A DNA stretch of 64,000 nt from Harmothoe impar (GCA_947462335.1 OX381713.1:20452381-20516380); one strand, 5' to 3'; positions 21,694-33,547 are shown, numbered from the stretch's first letter. Notes: a model not told the origin generated them from the sequence alone. Translations and numbers: made by a program.

Positions 21694-23655
21694 TCACTAT
21701 GGCAGGCCGGTGGAATATTATGGAAGGCCGGAGTATGGAAGGCCGGTGCGACATTGCGCCATTTGCTAATTGTCATTTGCCATTTGCCATTTGCTAATTG
21801 CCATTTGCTGAATGTAGATATTTGCTAATTGCCATTTGCTGAATCTAAATATTTGCTAATTGTCATTTGCCATTTGCTGTTTGCCAGTTGCCATTTGTAA
21901 GCTAGTAATCAGTTGCTATTTGCTAGTCTCAGCTTACAGTTAGGTCTAGGCCCAGACTTTGTCTAGGCCTACAGTAGGGCCTAGGTCTACATACCTTGTA
22001 AGGAATTTATCCAAAATAAAGCATATTTATTTAATTCAAGCTAGCCTTTCTAGCCTAAAATATACTACATAAAGGGTATTTAATTGATAGGTACTATGTG
22101 CCTCCTATAGGTCAGATGGACAGCCTAGACTTAGGCTAGACTGCTGACCTCAGAATAGGCAACTGGCAATTTCGCTATACTAGCAAATGGCAATTCTAAC
22201 TGTGAAGTAGCAATATGGCAACATGAAAACTGTCAATTGACAAAATTTTCATTGACAAATGGCAAATGGCAATTGACAAAATGGCAATCAGCAAATGGCA
22301 ATTGACAAATGGCAATATTGCTGATTGATGGCCACATTGAGCAATTGGAAACCTTTTCTGGCAATTGGCACCCTCAAACCAGCAAATGGCACCCTCAAAC
22401 CAGCAAATGGCAATTAGCAACCAGCAAATGGCAATTGGCAATTAGCAAATGGCACAATGTCGCACCGGCCTTCCATACTGGTGCAACATTGTGCCATTTG
22501 CTAATTGCCATTTGCTATTTGCCATTTGCTGATTGTAGCTATTTGCTAATTGCCATTTGCTGTTTGCTGGTGGCCAATTGCCATTTGCTGGTTGTCAGTT
22601 GCCATTTGTAAGCTAATAATCAGTTACTATTTGCTAGTCTCAGGGTTGTAGCCTACAGTTAGGTCTAAGGTCAGACTACCTAGGCCTACAGTAGGCCTAC
22701 ATATATAGAAACCTATATTATGATCACTCTTGCAAGTGATTTATACAAAATAAAGCTATTTATTTAATAAATATAAGCTAGCCTTTTTAGCCAAAAATAT
22801 ACTAGATAAAGGGTATTCATTTAATAGGTACCAGGCCTACTATAGGCCAGTTGGACGGCCTAGACCTAGTCATAGAACCTGAGCCTAGGAAATGCCAACC
22901 TCAAAATAGGCAACTGGCAACTGCTCCATACTAATTTAGGAAATGGCAATGCTAACCGTCAAATGGCAACATGACAACTGTTAATTGACAAAATACTCAT
23001 TGGCAATTGGCAATTGGCAAATGGCAACTGACAAAATGGCAATCGGCAAATGGCCATTGACAAAGGACAAAATTGCCGATTGATGACCATATTAAGCAAT
23101 TGGCAACCTTTTCTGGCAATTGTCAACCAAAAATGAGCAAATGGCACCCTTAAACGGGCAAATGACAACTGGCAACTGGCAACCAGCATCTGGCAATTAG
23201 CAAATCGCGCAGCACCGTTATGGAAGGCCGGTGCGACACACTCTCCCAGCAGAGATCTATTAAGCAATTGGCAACCATATATGGCAATTGGCAACCTCAA
23301 ATGACCAAATGGCAGCCTCAAACTGGCAAATGGCAATTGACAACCAGCAAATGGCAACTGGCAATTAGCAAATAGCACAATGTCACACCGGCCTTCCATA
23401 TAAGCCTATACTGGCCTAGCTAGTCTGACCCTAGACCTAACTGTAGGCTACAACCCTGAGACTACTTGTAGAAAATAGCAACTGATTACTAGCTTACAAA
23501 TGGCAATTGACAACCAGCAAATGGCAATTGGCCACCAGCAAACAGCAAATGGCAATTAGCAAATAGCTACAATCAGCAAATGGCAATTAGCAAATGGCAA
23601 ATGGCAATTAGCAAATGGCACAATGTCACACCGGCCTTCCATAATATTCCAGTCA
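21694..23655. mobile_element. Cluster of palindromic elements built of TTTGCCATTTGC/GCAATTGGCAAA units
   Basis: Termini of the form GGAAGGCCGGTGCGACATTG and the inverted CACCGGCCTTCC occur at about 21.70-21.75, 22.46-22.49, 23.22-23.24, 23.39-23.40 and 23.63-23.64 kb. Between them run long arrays of degenerate 10-12-bp units (CCATTTGCTAATTG) that switch orientation near the middle of each copy. At least two full copies are interleaved, one probably inserted into another. The long isoleucine/cysteine-rich frames on both strands are only the repeat translated. Confidence 0.65.
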
Positions 23656-24330
23656 GCAGATTATTTTGCATGACACGGTCTACTTACGGGTCTCTGATAC
23701 GCGAGAGTGGATATGTAGGTCTCAGTAAGGGAAATCCCACAGAAAACTGAGAGTCACATACTATTATGGTCAGAAGTGAATACTGCAGGAGCACTGAGTG
23801 GGCAATAATTAAGTTGGGAATGATGCCAATATTATGAAAACCTGGTACACATACTGGTGAATATCTGTCAAGTTCAATCAAATAATAGGAAAGGGATTCT
23901 CAGAGAGTTTACATTTTTTTCAAAGGCTAGATTGGGGATCAGTGAAAATGTAAATTATTCAGTGCAAATCCAGGCGGAATTCAGGTGGTTTTATGCTATA
24001 GACCAGTGTTCAAATATTCCGTGGTCAGTAGCTAATTTTGGTTTAATATTGTTTTGTAGGAAAGATCTTTTAGGTCAAGGGTGATTTTCAGAAGTTGTAA
24101 ATGTCCTGGTAGTTGTTATTGCGTTTTCTGCTATATTAAAGTATATAGAAGAGCATTTCTTTAAGCAAAAGGGCTATTACCATGGACAAATTAAAAGCCC
24201 CTCAAATTGATTTTTTTGCACTGGTTATGAACAGAATAATTACTTTTGCCAAATTTCATGGACATTTTTTGATTAGGTCCTTGAAATGTGAGAAAATCAA
24301 GGAAATCCATGTTAATATTGTTGTCAGGGG

Positions 24331-25084
24331 GTCTGTTGGGCCCTTATCCAACAAAATTGCCTTTACTCTACAAAAATGTATAGCTTCGTAGTATAAGGGC
24401 TGTCAGTCAGGCCCTCATTCTACTAAATCAGCCCTTATCCTACAAAAAAAAGTGCCCTTATCCTACAAAACCTATGTATTTTGTAGGATAAGGGCAATCA
24501 GTCATACCATTTTTGTGGGATAAGGGCAATCGGTCAAGCCCTTATCCTACAAAATTGCCCTTATCCTACAAAACCTATTTAAGGAAGGGTTTGTGAGATA
24601 AGGGCTATGAGTGAGGCTTGATAAATGCACTACACCCAGAAACCCCTTATTCTCATATATTTCACAAGGAAATCTAATAAACTTCAGATTTTGTGAGCCA
24701 TGCAGACACCTTTCTTAGATTTTGTCTGAACTGACTCAATAATTGGATTCTACACCCCAGAAAACCTTAATTTTCATATATTACACAAGGGGATGGGGAA
24801 AAAGCTTTAGATGGCCATCTTCAATGGTAACTATTCTGGATTACACATGAAAATCAAATAAACCTAATCCTACAGCATACCTATAGGCCCTACGCCTCTA
24901 GGCTAGACCCAGTGACAAATGAATCAAAGTCTTAGGGACATTTTTGTGGGATAAGGGCCATCTTGTAGGATAAGGGTTTGAGTGAGATCCCTTAGGCCTA
25001 TACAACAAAAGCTACCTGATATAGATTTTGTAGGATAAGGGTTGTAGGATAAGGTCAATTTTGTAGGATAAGGGCTTAACAGAC
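24331..25084. mobile_element. 754-bp element made of GCCCTTATCCTACAAAAT units
   Basis: GTCTGTTGGGCCCTTATCC at the left and GGATAAGGGCTTAACAGAC at the right are inverted ends. The 18-bp motif CCCTTATCCTACAAAAT, or its complement ATTTTGTAGGATAAGGG, occurs more than ten times, with forward copies grouped at left and mixed orientation elsewhere. No coding capacity. Confidence 0.65.
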
Positions 25085-25165
25085 CTGCCTATCACTGTCC
25101 CACACTGTTTCTGAGTGAGCTATCGAGGCAGCTGGAGTAAGTCCCGCAGCATAGCTCTCATATAG
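25085..25165 (-). mobile_element. tRNA-derived SINE fragment
   Basis: On the minus strand the sequence GCCTCGATAGCTCACTCAGA resembles a tRNA box A region. The same roughly 75-bp block recurs at 27.67-27.75 kb, where a box-B-like segment is also present. Confidence 0.5.
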
Positions 25166-25676
25166 ATGATCAGATGGATGAGCGACAGGAAAAGATATTT
25201 AGGACCTCATGCAAATCAAGTGCAAGGTTGACCTTGTAGTGCTAGAACCATAGGTTATGAGTTTGAGTTTGAATTATTTTTATTGACCACAAATCATAAC
25301 ATGGATGCTCTTCATAATGCAGTCAAGTTAATCAAAGACATAATCATATTACAATCGCTGTATGATGCTAGAAAATATCAACAAGTAAGGCCTCTCACTA
25401 AGAGTAAAGAGCAGTATACAAAAATGGTTTCCACGTGCATTTTAAAGATCATTCAACGTCAAGACAACGCCTAAAGATTGTCATGCGTACGTACATAATT
25501 GCGAACAAAAAGATTCCGAGGTATATAATCGAGTTATGATAATGTACAGTCTATGTTATGAGTGGAAAAAATGCTCAACAGATCAACTGGAGTCAAAGAT
25601 TACACACACATTAATCACATATACATATCACAATAGGTAGCACAGTCTTGGGATAATAATCACAGTCGACTTTTAA

Positions 25677-26376
25677 CCCTTTGGTGCCCGGAACTATTTG
25701 ATCAATATCTGTTTTATTTGACATGATTTTTCTTATGTTGGAAGCCCTGTCCTAACCTGCCAACTTCATCTCTTATTTTAAGATAGATGTCGTAAAATAT
25801 TTTCTGCAGGGTTCTGAAATGGACTTTTATCTTTGACTTTATTAAATTAGTTGACTCTGGTTACCATGGCAACCTGAAACCTTCTATTAGCTGTTATAAG
25901 CAATATACTGTATTTTTGGGGTGGAAAAGGGGTATTTTTACCTATAAATAAGCTATTCATGGAATAGAAAACATGTTAAAATAAGAACCTTCTGAATGAA
26001 AATTAAAAAATATTGATTCTATAATAAGTATCTGCTGGAAAATTTGGTAAAAGATGATCTTGGTGTAAAAAATCAAATTTTTCATGTATATAAAAGGGCA
26101 TTTTAGTGACAATTATGCTTTTTGGGTGAATTTTGGGTAGCAGTGATGAATCAAATATCTGATCACTTATTTCTTTAGTTAAGTTTGCACCACTCCTCAT
26201 ATATACAAGTCCCATCAAGAATGATGGTCTCATTGAAGTCGTGAGGTCATGGGGCTTAATATGAGGGTAATACCTTAGAAATCCACCCAATAGAAGTGTC
26301 TGGATGGTTCTCTACTTCAAAATAGGTGTTTTAATGCTTAAAACCGCGCCAATTGGCGCGCTTGGGCACCAAAGGG
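25677..26376. mobile_element. 700-bp piggyBac-like MITE with TTAA target duplication
   Basis: TTAA (25673-25676) then CCCTTTGGTGCCCGG at the left; GGGCACCAAAGGG then TTAA (26377-26380) at the right. TTAA duplications with CCC-starting inverted ends are typical of piggyBac-type elements. It has no transposase. It is inserted in the tail of the non-LTR retrotransposon fragment at 26.4-27.5 kb, whose sequence resumes on the far side. Confidence 0.7.
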
Positions 26377-26470
26377 TTAAATATGTCTACTGTCGCAGAC
26401 CTTTGAATTTCACCATCAATGCTGTTCCATACAATCATACCTCTGTATAGAGGGCTTGACCTATATGATT

Positions 26471-27512
26471 CTAGTAAATCGGTCTATTGACTCGTAGTTT
26501 AATCTTGGCATTCCCTCTCAGGAGTCTGGGAGGGATAATAACGTTGTCATTAATTCTTGACTGTTTGTACATTAGTATTTTTAGGTTGCGGGTGCGTCTA
26601 ACAATCAGTTTGTCTAAGGAACACAAAGTATGTAAGGCATTAGTTCTGATATCCCTGGCTCTTTTAAAGCCCTGCGTCAACCGAAGACATTTATTCTGAA
26701 CAGTTTGAAATTTTCTCACCCCCGTAACAGGGCCGCTATCTAAAATATAATCGCAGTAGTCGAATACCGGTAGAATCATTGTTTTATAAATGCTGAGAGC
26801 GAGTGCTGCATCAATGCTCTTCATAATGTTACACAACTGAATAAACCTGGAATGTCCTTTGGATTTTACTTTTGTACAATGTTGTTTGAATCCAAGGTCG
26901 GTGTCAATAGTGACACCTAAATAATTAAAGCTATCTACAGCCTTTAAGTCTTGGTTGCATAGCTTGAAACCACAGGCAGATAGGTCTACAATCGTGCGCA
27001 ATGAATAACACCACATGATCTGTGTCTTGGCTACATTTACTGTTAGTACATTTGCATAACACCAGGATCCCACACAGTCTAGGTCTTCCTGCATTAATGC
27101 ATGGACTATCAGCGGATCTTTGCCAGAGGTCACAATTGCAAGATCGTCTACATATAAGAAACAAACTGAGTTTTTTATACAAGAAACTATGTCGTTGATA
27201 TATATGATAAACAACAGCGGTCCCAGGACTGACCCTTGGGGGACCCCGCAGGTGACTAGCTCTGGTTTAGAACGTACATTGTTAACAAAAGTGGACTGTA
27301 GCCTACCCTCTAGGTAGTCCTTAAACCAGGCTAGACATACAGGTGAAAAACCAATTTTGGATAATTTATGGAGTAATTTTGAGTGGTTTACGGTATCAAA
27401 AGCTTTTTTTAGATCTAAAAACAAAATGGCGGATAATTCACTTCTATTACGAGCTTCAAATAGTAGTTGTATTAACTGGAAAGTGGCGTCACTAGTATGT
27501 AGAGTTTGCTAA
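26471..27512 (-). pseudogene. Non-LTR retrotransposon reverse transcriptase, 5'-truncated and decayed
   Basis: The frame covers the reverse transcriptase core: FLDLKKAFDTVNH, GVPQGSVLGPLLF, and the catalytic YVDD in FLYVDDLAI, then the thumb region (YLGVTIDTDL; DYCDYILDS). It opens at about 27512 without an endonuclease domain or start codon, so it is 5' truncated. A stop near 26471 interrupts it. The expected C-terminal piece (RGMIVWNSIDGEIQ) continues in another frame down to about 26.38 kb, so it is frameshifted. The piggyBac-like MITE then splits the tail. It is a dead LINE copy unrelated to host genes. Confidence 0.85.
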
Positions 27513-27654
27513 AGGTCTCTTTTGTTCTGGGTACAAAACACCATTTCATATTTTTCTTTAAAAAATGTCTAGAAAGTATCTCTGGTGGATTTGCATATCA
27601 CTTTTAGAAAAAAGATTCAAAACATAAAGAAATTGTGGTTTCATGACAAGCCTG

Positions 27655-27752
27655 ACCGGAGATTAAACTGGGGACCTATCTATCACTGTCCCACACTGTA
27701 TCTGAGTGAGCTATCGAGGCAGCTGGAGTAAGGCCCGCAGCATAGCTCTCAT
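27655..27752 (-). mobile_element. tRNA-derived SINE fragment
   Basis: On the minus strand CTCGATAGCTCACTCAG (box-A-like) and, about 45 bp on, CCCCAGTTTAATCTCCGG (box-B-like) give a tRNA-like head. It is repeated in part at 25.09-25.17 kb. It cannot be a functional tRNA because the stems do not close. Confidence 0.5.
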
Positions 27753-28267
27753 GTTTGGCACCTTTAGCAACACGCAGACATTATTGTTTAACACCTTTCT
27801 AAGTTGTTTATCATACAATGAAAACTATAGACATAGAGAATGATGTTAAATTGTGTAAGACCATTTGATTTAGTATGTAATACATTGAGAGTTGGCTTGA
27901 CCAAGGATAGATCCCAGGACCTCCATGTACATAGCACAGAGAAAAGTGTTGTAGGTGGTCTACAACTAACTATTGTGAGCTGCATCTACAGAAACAGAAT
28001 TTTACTGTCATGTACAGCAACATTTACTGTACTATTTTGTAGAGCAAAAGTATGGTACAGTTACAGCACATTTTGCTGTTCAGGAATAACAACTTTTTAC
28101 AGTGTGTATATTATAGGTAGGCCTATGATATACCAGAAGAACAGCACCAAACATGGTGCCAGTGTTTAAAAAGATTCTTACCACCTGACAAGCTACAATC
28201 ATCATTATCTGATATTCCACTGGTAGCCACCAGATCCTACATATATCTCTGAATAGTACTCGCATAC

Positions 28268-28480
28268 ACTTGCCTGGCTAGCTCAGTCAGTAGCATGTCT
28301 GCCTATCAATCCAAAGGTTGGGAGTTTGAAGCTCTCTTGGAAACGAATTTCTAAGCTGGACCTGTAAGCACTACTGACCATGACATTAGCAGTATTCACA
28401 GACACTTGCCTGGTTAGCTCAGTCAATAGCAAGTATGCCAGTCAATTCTGAGTTTGTAAGTTCAAGGCTCGTTTGGAGAA
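28268..28480 (+). mobile_element. Two tRNA-like SINE heads in tandem
   Basis: CTTGCCTGGCTAGCTCAGTC at 28270 and CTTGCCTGGTTAGCTCAGTC at 28405 are near-identical box-A regions, each followed by a degenerate box B (GTTGGGAGTTTGAAGCTC; TTTGTAAGTTCAAGGCTC). Each head is about 75 bp and the spacing is about 135 bp. Cloverleaf stems are broken, so these are SINEs, not tRNA genes. Confidence 0.6.
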
Positions 28481-28743
28481 AAGTACTAAAACATTCTCCA
28501 AATTGGTCTTTATCTGCACATACATCAGGTGGTGTTAGCGTGCCTCTGAACAGTTTCTGAAGGTTCCCAAAGCATTCACAAGAGCACCACCAGTTTGTAC
28601 CTACATCTCTGCCGATGTAGCTGCTCCCAGGTGTGTGTCATATTCCATAGCACTCCCCAAGCACAATCCTTAGAATATATGGAGAGTGGTTCTATAAGTG
28701 GTTCTCCAAGTATCAGTTCCTGCTTGAACAATGCCAGCTCTGC

Positions 28744-31463
28744 CTATGTAGGTAGTGGTTGGTCTGTGGCTGCATCTGGTAGTGTAGCTGGTTCTGTAGT
28801 TGCTTCTGGGTTTGTAGCTGGTTCCGTAGCTGCATCTGGTTTTGTAGCTGGTTCTGTAGTTGCTTCTGGGTTTGTAGCAGGTTCTGTAGCTGTCTCTGGT
28901 TTTGCAGCAGGTTCTGTAGCTGTCTCTGGTTTTGCAGCAGGTTCCGTGGGCCTCAGCTGCCTCTCCAGCACTATCAGCTGCCTCAGGAAGCCATCATTGG
29001 GGAACACTGACCTCTTGAGGCAGACACTTCTCAGGGCCTCCTCCAGGGGGAGACTGTGGTGTATCATCAGGTAGGCGAGAACGAGGCAAGCTGACCGGCT
29101 GCGTCCCATGTGGCAGTGGACTGCTACTTTACCTGCAGAAACACACAAACATCAAAATGTTGTATAACTGCATGCAGCAATAAATTACTAATCCTTCATT
29201 TGAAAATGTGATGGCAGAGTTTTGCATTTTCCACTCTGTACTTTATGAGACATGTCTACAAGTTCCAGCAGGAAGCCACTGTTGGGTCGGATCCTCCTCT
29301 TGGAGGCAATGACCTTGAGACCATCCTCCAAGGTCGGCACATGACCCGCTATCAACAAATAAGCCAAGACCAAAGTAGCAGAGCGACTCCGACCGGCGAA
29401 ACAATGTACTGCTATTTTTCCTGAAAGAAAGAAGATGTAATTTATTTTGGTGTCCACTGCATATCTGACAGGGAGAAATGAGAATAGATATTAATATGTA
29501 TGGTTATAACATGGCCCTGATAACTAATTTGGCTGGGGGGGGGGGGTGATTATAAAATATGATTAGCAATGTTCATGTGTAGGGGAATTTTGGATTATTT
29601 GGGATCAGATAATAAGCCTCTGCCTCCGCCATTGTAGGGTCTTGAAAAATAGATTTCAACAAATATTGGGTATCAGATAAGAACTCGTGAAGAAGAAAAT
29701 TCATTTGGTGTCCACCCACTCAACAAAAAAAACGTTAAATAACATTTGCAAACGTTTGCACATGGTTTGCAGGAGAATGTGTTTTCAAGAACGTTTTATA
29801 AACGTTCCTACATAGTTTATAATACAAACGTTGCTATCTGAGGTGTTATATAACGTTCCTATGGGGTTTTAAAGAGAATGTGTGTTTTCACAATGTTATT
29901 GAACGTTTCTACATGGTTTTGGACAAAGTAAGGTTTTTATTTACATTTTCTTCATGGTTTGGACAAAGACATTTGCAAGCATTTAACACATTATTAAATG
30001 CTTCCACATAGTTTGGGAAAACTTTATTTTAACGTTAATAAACGTTTATATTAGCATATTGACACATATGTATCGCTTTAGAATCTAGAACCTTCAGACA
30101 GGTCTGCATGTAAAAGCAAGGGATTTTTTTATAGTGTAGCTGTGTGTAGTACTAATGTAACTCTGTGTGTAAATAGTACCAATGTAGCTGTGTGTGTGGT
30201 ACAAATGTAGCTGTGTGTGTGTGTATTTTGCTATTTGTTCCATCGAGAGATAATTGAGGGATAATTGAAAGATATATAGAATTGAACAACAATATGGTAT
30301 AAAATAAATAATATGCAATTCTATATTCACCATACAATACCTGCTCTAGTACTTGATATATTAACTTCATTTTATTTCAACTGCATTAAATGATAAAATA
30401 TAATTATGAAAATTTAAAACTTTACGATGTGTAATAGATTCCTTACCTCCTGACTGTAAGCAGTCATGTATGAACTGAGCCGCTGGGTGGAAGTATGGTG
30501 CCATTTTGAATCCCATGATGTCCATGGCTTTAACCCCCATGTACTTTAACCCTATGTCTCCGTAGTAGGCCTGTGAAGTGTCTATCTGGTTAAACTTCTC
30601 ACCCTGAGCAGCATTCAGCAGATGGGTGATCCCGATACTACTCAGCGTCTTTTTATCACGGGCAAAACTCCTGAAAATCATGAAAAATTAAAGTCAGTAT
30701 ATATTATTAATAAAGAATAAATCACAATTAATGCGTTTGCCTATTATGTTGGGCTTTTATATTGAATATCAAACGAACGCACCGAATCATATTTGGTGCA
30801 TATCAAACGCAATATGCCACTACCCTTCCCTGAATATTTCATTTGATGTAGTAAAACTGGTATATTAATTGAGGAAAACATGTACTTTAACAATACATGT
30901 TCATCCCGAACCCATTTCTTCGTCAGGATTCATACTCCAGAACCCTTTTATGGAAACTGTTAGTTACATTCAACCATCCCCTCCTCCTTCCCTAAGTAAC
31001 ATCATCTAAGAATTTTGTCATCCCAAATGTATATATAAAGGCTAACAGAAAGTTATGTATATGGTTGAAGCAAAATATTATGTTTGATTTGAGTAAGACT
31101 AGTATATGATACCTTCTTGTGTCTAGCAAGTTAATAGATTGTAACACCCAGGATGATAAGAATTTTAAATCTAAATTGAATTGGATTGAAAAGTGGGTTA
31201 CACTTTACCAATGGTACTTACTCATCGCCCAGAAAGATGCCTGGGAAGACCTCATCATACTTATTGACAGGGGCCACCATGCTCATGTCCCTGCTGACAA
31301 AGAACCAGGCTGTGGGCTGGGCCCCGGTCGGTTTAGGTTTGGGTTTGGCCTTCTCCTTACTGCCTGAGTTAGCCTCCTGGTTAGCCTGCCTGATGATGGC
31401 CTGTAGAGACTGCACCGTGAGCTGCTCTGTGGTGGCAGTAGTGGGGGTATCCTTAGTAGCCAT
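28744..31463 (-). CDS. Atypical dual-specificity phosphatase (DUSP3/13/26-like) with alternative last exons
   Basis: Exons: 31463-31222, 30670-30447, then either 29420-29188 (form 1, 232 aa) or 29132-28744 (form 2, 284 aa). The start is MATKDTP at 31463; no upstream ATG is in frame. Both terminal exons enter in phase 1 after a CAG acceptor and both have their own stop. Shared exons give a Lys/Pro-rich linker, the entry motif [21 protein letters not shown], and the general acid Asp131 in [10 protein letters not shown]. Form 1 supplies the P-loop [10 protein letters not shown], form 2 [10 protein letters not shown] (Cys162, Arg168), so both look catalytically competent. Form 2 ends in a TEPATKPEA-type repeat tail. 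By family it dephosphorylates phospho-Tyr/Thr, often on MAP kinases. The order resembles DUSP3, DUSP13 and DUSP26; I cannot assign one orthologue. Confidence 0.88.
29710..30050. repeat. AACGTT-rich intronic repeat
   Basis: About ten occurrences of AACGTT/AACGTTT/ACATGGTTT motifs, opening with CAAACGTTTGCACATGGTTTG and closing with TTTTAACGTTAATAAACGTT, in the intron upstream of the phosphatase terminal exons. It is followed by a short TGTGTG-type tract at 30135-30225. It looks like a degenerate DNA element. Confidence 0.4.
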
Positions 31464-31599
31464 TCTGGGAGTGTTTTTTCTGTTTGTTAGAAGAGTTTTC
31501 AGCAATTAATTAAAGATTGTTTTATTACAAATTTACAAGTATTGAATATGTGAACAAATAAGGGGGGGGGGCAGGAAAATTTAAGTCAAATGGGTGGAT

Positions 31600-32160
31600 G
31601 CTCATAGATCACCCTATCCACCCACTGTTAAATGGGGTTATAGAAGAAGCCCCCTTTACCGAGGTATAGATTTATGGAACAAAATGAATGTGTCTTGTTG
31701 ATCGGCCAATTCTAAAGACATTTTTAGGGCTAAGGCACTTGCTAAACTTAGGGAACTCTACCTGCTAAATATGAAGTGCTAGAGTCGCCCCCTACTATAT
31801 ACTCCATAAAATATATAAGGCCATTAGAGCTAACCATAGAGCTCATGGTATTAATCAAAGTACTCTGTATTACTATAAATGAGTCAACATACTGTCAATT
31901 TAATTGTGATATTGATAAACACTGCGATAAATATTTATATGATCTAATGAAAGCCAGATACAACATTCTCCGATTAACCTGTATGTTAATTGTAAGATGA
32001 TACTTGTATTGTGAGCAGATCCAGATACGACTGTAAACAAACACCGATTACTGACATGTATTCCTGTAACATCTGATAATGTTTCTCATCTACAGAAATG
32101 TTGTATTTTGAAAATCACTTGGTGAATAAAATACTTTATGAATTCAAAAAATCAAAACTT
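31600..32160 (+). pseudogene. 3' end fragment of a non-LTR retrotransposon
   Basis: A decayed frame reads RGIDLWNKMN then, after a stop, KDIFRAKALAKLRELYLLN, the kind of C-terminus that follows a LINE reverse transcriptase. It is followed by about 350 bp of UTR-like sequence with AATAAA near 32128 and an A-rich end. 5' truncated. Confidence 0.5.
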
Positions 32161-32210
32161 GTACTCTTTGGTAATTATGGCTGGGCAATTCAGTTCGATA
32201 ACTAAAACCA

Positions 32211-32211
<1 letters not shown>

Positions 32212-32303
<92 letters not shown>
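32212..32303. repeat. (TA)n microsatellite
   Basis: About 46 uninterrupted TA units. Confidence 0.97.
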
Positions 32304-32309
<6 letters not shown>

Positions 32310-33393
32310 TCTAGAGTACCTAATTAAAATTATTAAGGTACCTGGGATGTGCTACCAGAATTAATAAGACAGTACTATGCTATTATTCATACTTACTGTA
32401 TAATTAACAAGTGTAATATCCTGTGTGTGTCCTATTTGGAGTTGATAGTAATAGGTGTTCTGTCATAGACTATCCAAACTCTCCTCCAATTCCTGTGCTG
32501 GTGCCTCCTGAACTAGTGAATTGCCACACATTAGACACGTGCTATATACTACTAAGGCACCCAATGCGTCAGTCCTCTTTATACATGCATTATGATTACT
32601 CCAGCCTTAATCCCTCAGTCGACGTTCCGGTCATGGGCAATGATGTATAGTAGAAACCTTGTACTGCCTAATATAGGAACATTTTGTTCAAAGTCTAGAC
32701 TGGGGAATCCCACAGTTAGAGTGGTAGTATCCCAAACTCCACTGTGGCACATAGCAATAATTATGTAATACAAGTAGCATGGCTTTCTACAGAAACCCTT
32801 ATATGGACATATTCAAGGAGAAACTCCTAACATGCTGGGAATGGATATCCCCAACACTGAGTAAGTGGGTTGCACCACCACTACCACAGCTCCCCACGTG
32901 GTTTATGACTCATGCTCACCTGTGGTGTCGGTGTTACAGTAAGCAGGTACACAGATGTATGGTAGAGGAGGCCAGTGTAGGCACTGTTTACCAACAGACT
33001 GGTTACTGGGAGGTAATGCAGGTGTGTAGGTGTATAGGTGGGTGGGTGGGGGTGTAAAGGAGGGCCTCCAGGTGGAAGCACAAGTTGTGTATGTCTAGAG
33101 TTCGATGTAAAAGTATGTAAAAGTATAAATTAGAGTTAGTTTTAGACACATCCATAAAGTGTTTATGTTGAGAGTAGTATATGAAAGTAACTTTGCACTC
33201 AGGCTAGAAAATAAGGGATTTGTATATTAACGCACAATGGATTAAGATAAACTAGGATAGGTAGTTTGGATTTTCGTTTTCTATAAGATGGAAGTGCTAG
33301 ACACATTTTGTTATATCATAACGATGTCTCTCGAAATGTCAATTTCCTATTCAAACCATAATTGTATAGGGTGGGTCCCGTTCTAGAGCTTTT
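32310..33393. other. No gene recognised
   Basis: About 1.1 kb without a convincing exon. Short frames near 32.4-32.65 and 32.78-33.06 kb lack splice-bounded or family-like character. Confidence 0.4.
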
Positions 33394-33547
33394 ACACTGT
33401 GAGAAGTAACTGTAGCTGCACAGATCATACTGTAGATTTACAATATAAAAGGAGGTATTTTTTTGTTTTGAAACCAAAAATACCTCCTTTTATCCTGTAA
33501 ATCTACAGTATAACTCACTGTGCAGCTACAGTTACCTCTGACAGTGT
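33394..33547. mobile_element. 154-bp near-perfect hairpin MITE
   Basis: Left arm from ACACTGTGAGAAGTAACTGT and right arm ending ACAGTTACCTCTGACAGTGT pair for about 70 bp each, meeting around AAAAGGAGGTATTTTT / AAAAATACCTCCTTTT with a very short loop. No coding capacity. Confidence 0.75.

Noticed and set aside
22196..23399. Long isoleucine/cysteine-rich frames that look like membrane peptides
   Set aside because: They are translations of the ATTTGCCAATTGC repeat array and change frame with each indel.
28268..28480. tRNA genes on the plus strand
   Set aside because: Box A is good but stems do not close, no acceptor stem pairing is visible, and a second degenerate copy follows. These are SINE heads.
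28595..29074. A 159-aa Ala/Gly/Ser/Val-rich frame on the plus strand
   Set aside because: It is the antisense of the repeat tail and P-loop exon of the phosphatase.
31464..31505. Upstream extension of the phosphatase N-terminus
   Set aside because: The frame is open but has no ATG; the first Met is at 31463.
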